A stretch of DNA of 64,000 nt. It comes from JAJVID01 sp035714085. Its GTDB lineage: Bacteria > Acidobacteriota > Blastocatellia > RBC074. The stretch's first letter is position 1, and the number at the start of each line of letters is the position of its first letter. The position numbers and the translations under genes are program-made. The notes beneath the pieces are model-generated. The model saw nothing but the letters and a program-made list of their open reading frames with translations. It did no database searches and was not told the DNA's origin. The stretch covers positions 7,570-71,569 of the forward strand of contig DASTMP010000131.1 in NCBI GenBank assembly GCA_035714085.1, read 5' to 3'. Shown here piece by piece: positions 57,905-64,000 of the stretch.

Positions 57905-60628
57905 ATGGCTGATTCGACGCAAACAACCCGCTTTCGTTTTTGGCTCTGGCTGATCGCATTGATCGGCGTAATCGTGCCGCGCCGGTTGCGCGCCGATTGG
58001 CGACAGGAATGGGAAGCGGAGTTGCGTTATCGCGAACGGCTGCTGGCCGAATGGGATCGTCTCGACTGTGGCGCCAAGCTCGAATTGCTGCGGCGCAGCG
58101 CGAGCGCGTTCTGGGACGCGCTGGTGTTACAACCACAACGACTGGAGGATGAAATGTTTCAAGACCTGCGTTACGGCGCGCGGATGCTGCTCAAGAGCAA
58201 AATGTTCACATTGGTCGCCGCGCTCTCGCTCGCCCTTGGGATCGGCGCGAATACGGCGATCTTCAGCCTGATCAATGCGATGATGCTGAGAATGTTGCCG
58301 GTCAAAGACGCCCAGGAACTGGCGATCTTCACCACCATTGGGGGGGAAAGGGGGACGGGCTACACTTTCAGCTACCCGCTCTACGAGATGTTTCGCGACC
58401 GCAATCAATCCTTCAACGGCGTCATCGCTGGAGCTCCTATAGGGCGCGCCCGGCTGATAGTGAATGAACCTGGCGCCGGCGGCGCGGTCGAAACAGCCCA
58501 GCAACAGCGCGTCTCCGGCAATTTCTTCTCAATGCTTGGAGTGGGCGCCGTAGTGGGGCGTATGTTCACCGAGACGGATGATGACCCGGCCAGCGCGCGG
58601 CCGGCGGCGGTCATCAGCTACGATTTCTGGAAGCGGCGGTTCGGCCTCGATCCTGGCGTCGTTGGGCGGAAGGTCACAATTAACGACACGCCGCTCGTCA
58701 TCGTTGGGGTTACGCCGCCCGGCTTTCTTGGCTTCGAGGTTGGAGCCAGACCGGACCTCTGGTGGCCGATCCGCGTCTCGAATGATCCGGGCTTGAGTCG
58801 GAGAACCTCGGTGGGGCTTCGTGTCATGGGGCGTTTGCGCCCGGGCGTGAGCGTTACCCAGGCGCAGGCCGAGATGGACGTGATTTTTCAGCAACATCTC
58901 GGCGACGCCGCCGCGCCTGCCGGGAGAAAAGGTCCGACGAGTTTTTATGGAAATGGCGTCAGGCTGGAAACGGGTGGCGGCGGCTATACGTTGCGTAATC
59001 AATTTCGGCAGCCGCTGTTGATCCTGATGACCACGGTCGCGCTGGTGCTGCTCATCGCCTGTGTAAACGTCGCCAACCTGCTGCTCTCTCGCGCTGCGAC
59101 GCGGCGTAAGGAGATCGCGGTGAGGCTCGCGGTCGGCGCGGGCCGCTTCAGACTGATTCGCCAATTGCTGACAGAGAGCCTCCTGCTGGCGATGATCGGC
59201 GGCGTCGCCGGGTTGTTCTTCGCGCGATTTTGCGCGCGCGCGCTGATTGCCTATCTATCGGAGCAAACCCGAGGCGCGCTCGACGTCTCGCCCGATGCGC
59301 GCGTGCTCGGATTCACGCTGGCAATTTCCGTCTTGACCGGCTTGTTGTTCGGCCTCGCGCCCGCGTGGCAAGCGACGCGAGTCAATCTAACGGCTTCGTT
59401 GAAAGACCAGACCGGCGCTAGCGCGGGCAGTTCACGCCTGGCGCTCAACAAACTATTGGTCGTCACACAGGTCGCGCTCTCGCTCTTCCTGCTCATCGGG
59501 GCGGGGCTATTCGTGCGCAGCCTGCGGAATTTGAAGAGTCTCGACACCGGGTTCGACTACGAAAACATCGTCCAATTCTCGATAGATCCCGGCGGTGGCT
59601 ATAACCTTGCGCAACTCGCGAACCTGCACAAGCAAATGCTCTCGCGCCTGGAGGCTTTGCCGGGCGCGCGTTCGGCCACTCTATCGAACACAGGCCTGCT
59701 GAGTCCCTACGGGACAATCACCGCCGTAACAATCCCTGGAGACGCGAGGAGGTCCGTAGAAAATCCACGCTGTTGGGTTATTAAGATAGGGCCGCGGTTT
59801 TTCGAGACGATGAAGATGCCCATTCTGGCCGGGCGCGAATTCGGGCCACAGGATGAGCGGCCCACGCCGCCGGGCGATCAATTCACCGCGAACGCGCCAC
59901 TGCACGCGGTCATCAATCAGACGATGGCGCGGTACTTCTTCGGCGATGAAAACCCCGTCGGCAAACGATTCAATGACGAGGGACAGGAGCTTGAAATCAT
60001 CGGGGTCGCGAAGGGCGCCAAGTACACTAACCTGCGCGAACCGGCGCCGCACACCTATTACCGCTACTACTTCGAGCAACCTACCCCGAGAGACATAACA
60101 CTTCAGCTCCGCACTGTCGGCGACCCGATTGATTATGCGGCGACGATTCAACGTCTTGTCCGGGAGATCGATCCGCAGTTGCAGGTCGTCGAGTTGCGGA
60201 CGATAACGGACGTGGTCGACAAATCACTCATGCAGGAACGTTTCATCGCGCAAACCGCCGGCGCCTTCAGCCTGTTCGCGCTGCTGCTGGCCTGCGTCGG
60301 ATTGTACGGCGTGATGTCATACGCGGTGGCGCGGCGGACGAATGAGATCGGCATTCGGATGGCGCTCGGCGCGCTCCCCGCAAACATCGTCGGGATAGTG
60401 ATGCGTGAGGTGATGTTGTTGGTCGTGTTGGGCGTGGGCATAGGACTCGCGGCCGCCAAGGCCGCGACGCGGTTGGTTTCCACGTTGCTGTTTGGATTGA
60501 CGCCGACCGATCCGCTGACCATCGCGCTGGCCACGCTGCTAATGATCGGAGTGGCGGCGCTAGCCGGTTACCTGCCCGCCCGCCGGGCGTCACGCATAGA
60601 CCCGATGGTGGCTCTGCGATGTGAGTGA
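57905..60628 (+). CDS. ADOP-type ABC transporter permease (MacB/FtsX), copy 2
   Basis: The product is 907 aa from the ATG at 57905. The same plan as copy 1: a prefix almost identical at DNA level (RLRADWRQEWEAELRYRERL), a first TM (LVAALSLALGIGANTAIFSL), MacB-like domain (SGNFFSMLGVGAVVGRMFTE, GFLGFEVGARPDLWWPI), FtsX (ATRRKEIAVRLAVGAGRFRL), and a second FtsX (YGVMSYAVARRTNEIGIRMA). The end (YLPARRASRIDPMVALRCE) matches the other copies. Outside prefix and ends it has diverged from copies 1 and 3. The stop codon region overlaps a possible GTG start of copy 3. Confidence 0.92.
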   Translation: MADSTQTTRFRFWLWLIALIGVIVPRRLRADWRQEWEAELRYRERLLAEWDRLDCGAKLELLRRSASAFWDALVLQPQRLEDEMFQDLRYGARMLLKSKMFTLVAALSLALGIGANTAIFSLINAMMLRMLPVKDAQELAIFTTIGGERGTGYTFSYPLYEMFRDRNQSFNGVIAGAPIGRARLIVNEPGAGGAVETAQQQRVSGNFFSMLGVGAVVGRMFTETDDDPASARPAAVISYDFWKRRFGLDPGVVGRKVTINDTPLVIVGVTPPGFLGFEVGARPDLWWPIRVSNDPGLSRRTSVGLRVMGRLRPGVSVTQAQAEMDVIFQQHLGDAAAPAGRKGPTSFYGNGVRLETGGGGYTLRNQFRQPLLILMTTVALVLLIACVNVANLLLSRAATRRKEIAVRLAVGAGRFRLIRQLLTESLLLAMIGGVAGLFFARFCARALIAYLSEQTRGALDVSPDARVLGFTLAISVLTGLLFGLAPAWQATRVNLTASLKDQTGASAGSSRLALNKLLVVTQVALSLFLLIGAGLFVRSLRNLKSLDTGFDYENIVQFSIDPGGGYNLAQLANLHKQMLSRLEALPGARSATLSNTGLLSPYGTITAVTIPGDARRSVENPRCWVIKIGPRFFETMKMPILAGREFGPQDERPTPPGDQFTANAPLHAVINQTMARYFFGDENPVGKRFNDEGQELEIIGVAKGAKYTNLREPAPHTYYRYYFEQPTPRDITLQLRTVGDPIDYAATIQRLVREIDPQLQVVELRTITDVVDKSLMQERFIAQTAGAFSLFALLLACVGLYGVMSYAVARRTNEIGIRMALGALPANIVGIVMREVMLLVVLGVGIGLAAAKAATRLVSTLLFGLTPTDPLTIALATLLMIGVAALAGYLPARRASRIDPMVALRCE

Positions 60629-60654
60629 TTTGGATTGCGCTGAACTTGGAGCTG

Positions 60655-63486
60655 ATGTTTGAGCAAAACAAACAACCTTTCTCAAGACCACATCTCTGGC
60701 TGATCGCGTTGATCGGCGTGATTGTCCCGCGCCATCTACGCACGGACTGGCGGCAGGAGTGGGAAGCGGAGTTGCGCCATCGCGAACGGCTGTTGTCCGA
60801 ATGGGACCGTCTGGATCGGCGGAACAAACTCGAACTGCTGCGGCGAAGCGCAAGCGCTTTCTGGGACGCGCTCTGTTTGCAGCCCGAACGGTGGGAGGAC
60901 GAGATGATTCAGGACCTGCGTTACGGCGCGCGGATGCTGTTGAAGAATCGGGGCTTCACTCTCGTAGTCGCGCTCTCGCTGGCGCTGGGAGTCGGAGCGA
61001 ACACGGTAGTTTTCAGCCTGCTCGACGCGGTGTTGTTGAAGACGCTGCCCGTCAAGGAGCCGGAGCGGCTTGTGCTCTTTCGCTTGCTCTCTGGGGAGAA
61101 GTCGATCTTCAGCAGTGGAACCTGGGATGTGGATGGCGGGCGGGATCAGGCGACGGGGCTGAAGATCAGCACATCTTTTCCGTATCCCGCATTCGAGTAT
61201 TTCCGCATGCGCAACCAATCGCTCTCGGACGTCTTCGCCTTCGCGCTCTTGCGGCAAGTGAATGTGAGCGTGGACGGGCGGCCTGAGGTCGTAGTCGGAC
61301 AGGTCGTTTCGGGCAATTACTTCGCCGGACTCGGATTGCCTGCTTTGCTGGGACGAACTCTCACTGACGCCGACGACCGCGCCGGCGGCGAGCCTGCGGC
61401 GGTCATTAGTTACAAATATTGGCAGCGACGGTTCGGCGGCGATCCGGCGGCTGTTGGGAAAGTCATCTATCTCAGCGACACGGCTTTTACCATCGTGGGC
61501 GTCACGCCGCCGGAATTCTATGGAACATTGGATGTCAGCCGTCTCTCCGATATTTACACGCCGATGGCCCTGCTGCCACAGGTTCAGCCGCAAGGCGGTT
61601 ATTCGCTGAGCGGCGCTGGATATACATGGTTGAACATCATGGGCCGTTTGAAACCCGGCGTCAGCGCGCCCGCAGCGCAGGCTGAGTTCGATCTGGCGTT
61701 TCAACAATACGCCGCTGAATTGCAGAAGACGAACAAAGAGCAGCGCTCCGTCCCACGACTCGATCTCGCCTCAGGCTGTCAGGGACTCATCGCGGCGCGC
61801 CGGAAATTCTCCGAGCCGCTGCGTCTGCTGATGATCATAGTAGGGCTAGTCCTGGCCGTGGCCTGTCTCAACGTCGCCAACCTGTTGCTGGCGCGCGCGG
61901 CCACGCGGCGCAAAGAGATCGCCGTGCGGCTGGCCGCGGGCGCGAGCCGATTGCGCCTCGTCAGGCAATTGCTAACAGAAAGCCTGCTGCTCGCTGTCCT
62001 GGGCGCCGCGCTGGGTTTGGCTTTCGCATACTGGGGCAAGGATGCGCTGCTGGCTTTGCGTCCATTGGAAGGGGCTGCGGCGCTGCCCGACCTCAAACTG
62101 GATCTGCGCGCGCTGGGTTTCACGGCGACTGTCACATTGTTGACGGGAATACTGTTTGGACTGGCGCCGGCGTTGCGCGCAACCAGGGTAGATTTGATAT
62201 CGGCGCTCAAAGACGGCGCCGGGCAGACCGGATATTCGCGTTCGCGGTTGAGCAAAGGGCTGGTCGTCGCGCAGGTAGCGATATCGTTGTTGCTACTGGT
62301 CGGCGCGGGATTGTTTGTCGGCACGCTGCGTAACCTTACGCGGATTGACGTCGGATTCAATCGCGAAAACCTGCTGCTGTTCACTGTGAATCCGGGCGTG
62401 ATTGGTTACAAAGGCGAGCGACTTGCGAACCTCTACCCGCAATTGCTCGAACGGATCAACACCACTCCCGGCGTGCGTTCAGCAACGGCCTCAGAATACT
62501 CGCTGCTCGGTGGTTGGAGCGGCAGCAGTTTTTGTTCGCCCGGCTATTCGCCACAGCCGGGCGAAAATGTAAGCGTCCTCAGGCTTGCCGTCGCAGCCAA
62601 TTTCTTCGAGACGATGGAGATGCCCATTCTGCAGGGGCGCGGCCTGACACAACAGGACAGCGAAGCCCTGATCAGCGCGCTCGCGATCTTACAAAGTTTG
62701 GGAGGAAAACCGCCGGAGGGCTTTGTGGTTCCACGGCAGGTGGCGGTGATCAACCAGACGATGGCGCGCAAATACTTTCCGAACATTGATCCGATAGGCA
62801 GCCGCTTCGGCTTTTCCAGAAATTGCAGCCGCGGCGGCGGGTTTGAAATCGTCGGCGTTGTGCGCGACGCGAAGTACGGCCGTCTGAAGGAAGAGATTTA
62901 CCCCACGGCCTACACTCCTTACGTGCAGCTTCCTTTCGGGGCGCCCGATCCGATGACCTTCTCCGTGCGCGTCAGCGGCGATCCGGCCGCTATGACGACG
63001 GCGATTCAAAAAGCCGTGCAGGCGGTCGAACCCAAGCTGCCGATTTTCGCTGTTAAGACGCAAGAGGCGCAGATCGCCGAGATACTTTCGCAATCGCGGC
63101 TTTTCGCGAGTTTGTCGAGTTTCTTCGGGCTGTTGGCGCTCGCCCTGGTCGCGATCGGATTGTACGGCGTGATGTCTTACACCGTCTCGCGGCGCACGCA
63201 TGAGATCGGCGTGCGAATGGCTTTGGGAGCGCAAGCCGCTGACGTGTTGAGTCTGGTGATGCGCGAAACCTTATGGCTGGCGCTGGCCGGCGTGGCGCTC
63301 GGCATACCGACGACGCTCGTGGCGACAAGCTGGGTCGAGAGCCAACTTTTCGGACTGAAGCCGCATGATCCGCTGACCATCACGCTTGTCACGCTGTTGC
63401 TGATGGCGGTCATGGCGCTGGCTGGTTATCTGCCGGCGCGAAAGGCCGCGCGCGTCGATCCGCTGGTCGCGCTGCGGTGTGAGTAA
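60655..63486 (+). CDS. ADOP-type ABC transporter permease (MacB/FtsX), copy 3
   Basis: The product is 943 aa from the ATG at 60655 (TTGGAG just upstream); a GTG at 60625 overlapping the copy 2 stop is an alternative. It has the prefix domain (RTDWRQEWEAELRHRERLLS), first TM (VVALSLALGVGANTVVFSLL), a MacB-like domain (GNYFAGLGLPALLGRTLTDA), FtsX (RRKEIAVRLAAGASRLRLVR), a second periplasmic domain (TMEMPILQGRGLTQQDSEAL) and a second FtsX (YGVMSYTVSRRTHEIGVRMA). Copies 1 and 3 are alike throughout, so they are the most recent duplicates. No ATPase neighbour. Confidence 0.92.
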   Translation: MFEQNKQPFSRPHLWLIALIGVIVPRHLRTDWRQEWEAELRHRERLLSEWDRLDRRNKLELLRRSASAFWDALCLQPERWEDEMIQDLRYGARMLLKNRGFTLVVALSLALGVGANTVVFSLLDAVLLKTLPVKEPERLVLFRLLSGEKSIFSSGTWDVDGGRDQATGLKISTSFPYPAFEYFRMRNQSLSDVFAFALLRQVNVSVDGRPEVVVGQVVSGNYFAGLGLPALLGRTLTDADDRAGGEPAAVISYKYWQRRFGGDPAAVGKVIYLSDTAFTIVGVTPPEFYGTLDVSRLSDIYTPMALLPQVQPQGGYSLSGAGYTWLNIMGRLKPGVSAPAAQAEFDLAFQQYAAELQKTNKEQRSVPRLDLASGCQGLIAARRKFSEPLRLLMIIVGLVLAVACLNVANLLLARAATRRKEIAVRLAAGASRLRLVRQLLTESLLLAVLGAALGLAFAYWGKDALLALRPLEGAAALPDLKLDLRALGFTATVTLLTGILFGLAPALRATRVDLISALKDGAGQTGYSRSRLSKGLVVAQVAISLLLLVGAGLFVGTLRNLTRIDVGFNRENLLLFTVNPGVIGYKGERLANLYPQLLERINTTPGVRSATASEYSLLGGWSGSSFCSPGYSPQPGENVSVLRLAVAANFFETMEMPILQGRGLTQQDSEALISALAILQSLGGKPPEGFVVPRQVAVINQTMARKYFPNIDPIGSRFGFSRNCSRGGGFEIVGVVRDAKYGRLKEEIYPTAYTPYVQLPFGAPDPMTFSVRVSGDPAAMTTAIQKAVQAVEPKLPIFAVKTQEAQIAEILSQSRLFASLSSFFGLLALALVAIGLYGVMSYTVSRRTHEIGVRMALGAQAADVLSLVMRETLWLALAGVALGIPTTLVATSWVESQLFGLKPHDPLTITLVTLLLMAVMALAGYLPARKAARVDPLVALRCE

Positions 63487-63521
63487 TTTGGCGCTTTAGC
63501 TCTTTCGAGCGGTTCGCAATA

Positions 63522-63628
63522 ACTGACTACTGACAACTGGCGACTGGCTACTGAGAACAAATAAAAATCTGCCTGGTGGTGGCGTTTATTTGCTCTCAGC
63601 CGCCAGTTATCAGTGGTCAGTCGTCAGT
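63522..63628. repeat. 44-nt-arm hairpin of CTGACTACTGACAACTGG words
   Basis: The arms 63522-63565 and 63585-63628 are equal in length (44 nt) with eight mismatches and no gaps, enclosing a 19-base loop. They are built from ACTGAC/ACTGG words and end in AAATAAA next to the loop. It lies between ADOP copies 3 and 4, ending 10 bases before the start of copy 4. Confidence 0.93.
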
Positions 63629-63637
63629 AGACGCCAC

Positions 63638-64000
63638 ATGCGCAAGTCGAAATTCTTCTCAAAGCCCCATCTCTGGCTGATCCGCGCTATCGGCGTGATC
63701 GTGCCGCGCCGCTTGCGCGCCGACTGGCGGCAGGAGTGGGAAGCCGAACTGCGTTATCGCGAACGGCTGCTGGCCGAATGGGACCGGCTCGATTGGCGCG
63801 GCAAACTCGATTTGCTAAGGCGCAGCTTGAGCGCGTTCTGGGATGCGCTGGTGTTACAACCACAAAGATTGGAGGACGAAATGTTTCAAGACTTGCGATT
63901 TGGCGCGCGGATGCTGCGAACACATCCTGGCTTCACGGCGGTCGCTGTATTGACGCTGGCGCTCGGCATTGGCGCGAACACCGCGATTTTCAGCGTCGTC
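63638..64000 (+). CDS. ADOP-type ABC transporter permease, copy 4 (partial, cut by right edge)
   Basis: Only the first 121 codons are in the window, in frame to the last base. They show the prefix domain (RLRADWRQEWEAELRYRERL, LVLQPQRLEDEMFQDLRFGA) and the first TM (VAVLTLALGIGANTAIFSVV). The prefix is nearly identical to copies 1-3, including much of the DNA sequence. The start ATG at 63638 gives an N-terminus (RKSKFFSKPHLWLI) parallel to the other copies. The CTGAC-word hairpin separates it from copy 3, so it may be transcribed separately. Confidence 0.9.
   Translation, partial: MRKSKFFSKPHLWLIRAIGVIVPRRLRADWRQEWEAELRYRERLLAEWDRLDWRGKLDLLRRSLSAFWDALVLQPQRLEDEMFQDLRFGARMLRTHPGFTAVAVLTLALGIGANTAIFSVV

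Overview
The window reads as a chromosome segment of an Acidobacteriota bacterium, probably Blastocatellia-like. This is inferred from gene content, not from a phylogenetic marker. The evidence is a tandem array of 'acidobacterial duplicated orphan permeases' (ADOP) behind a PadR regulator, several very large Oar-like TonB-dependent receptors with an N-terminal carboxypeptidase-regulatory domain, a DUF1592-group/DUF1552 pair, winged-helix-plus-TM proteins, DUF6624 and DUF1080 proteins, and a GC-rich sequence with many Tat or Sec export signals.

Layout. 1-8.9 kb: the 5' part of an outer-membrane receptor (leaves the window on the left), an O-methyltransferase-like protein, tsaD, a SpoIIE/PP2C phosphatase and a solitary IS200/IS605-type tnpB element. 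8.9-19.5 kb: a Gfo/Idh/MocA oxidoreductase, secreted small proteins, cysteine desulfurase, a glycine-zipper protein, a SAM hydrolase next to folP, a T2SG-like protein and a TPR protein. 19.5-29.6 kb: a housekeeping block, ispE - tRNA-Gln - prs - bL25 - pth - rpsF - rpsR - rplI - dnaB - alr. Its dnaB carries two inteins, one in the Walker A loop and one at the RESG/SIEQD site. 29.7-33.9 kb: a DUF1080 protein, two DUF4239-like paralogues, and a winged-helix transmembrane protein. 34.1-54.4 kb: a catabolic/export region with a DUF1592-type c-heme protein, a DUF1552 protein, two TonB receptors, an exported RraA/HMG-aldolase-like protein, two Tat-exported enolase-superfamily dehydratases, an APC permease and an M28 peptidase. 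54.6-64.0 kb: padR and four consecutive ADOP permeases, the last cut by the right edge.

Two things stand out. First, the intergenic DNA is studded with long imperfect hairpins. They come in several sequence families (GGGGAAT/GGGAGT words, CGAAGAAC words, CTGACTACTGAC words, GTGGATAGT words, perfect GC-rich 20-35-nt stems). They share one architecture and are sometimes nested, and some copies sit inside genes: the dnaB intein, a winged-helix gene and the 3' end of the DUF1592 gene. Second, the genes at 47.0-51.0 kb encode dehydratases and an RraA-type aldolase homologue that all carry export signals. Together with the TonB receptors and the c-heme protein, this suggests that sugar-acid dehydration and aldol cleavage may occur outside the cytoplasm.

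No rRNA, CRISPR array, prophage or replication origin was seen. All functional calls rest on recognised motifs in the translated sequence; no database search was run.
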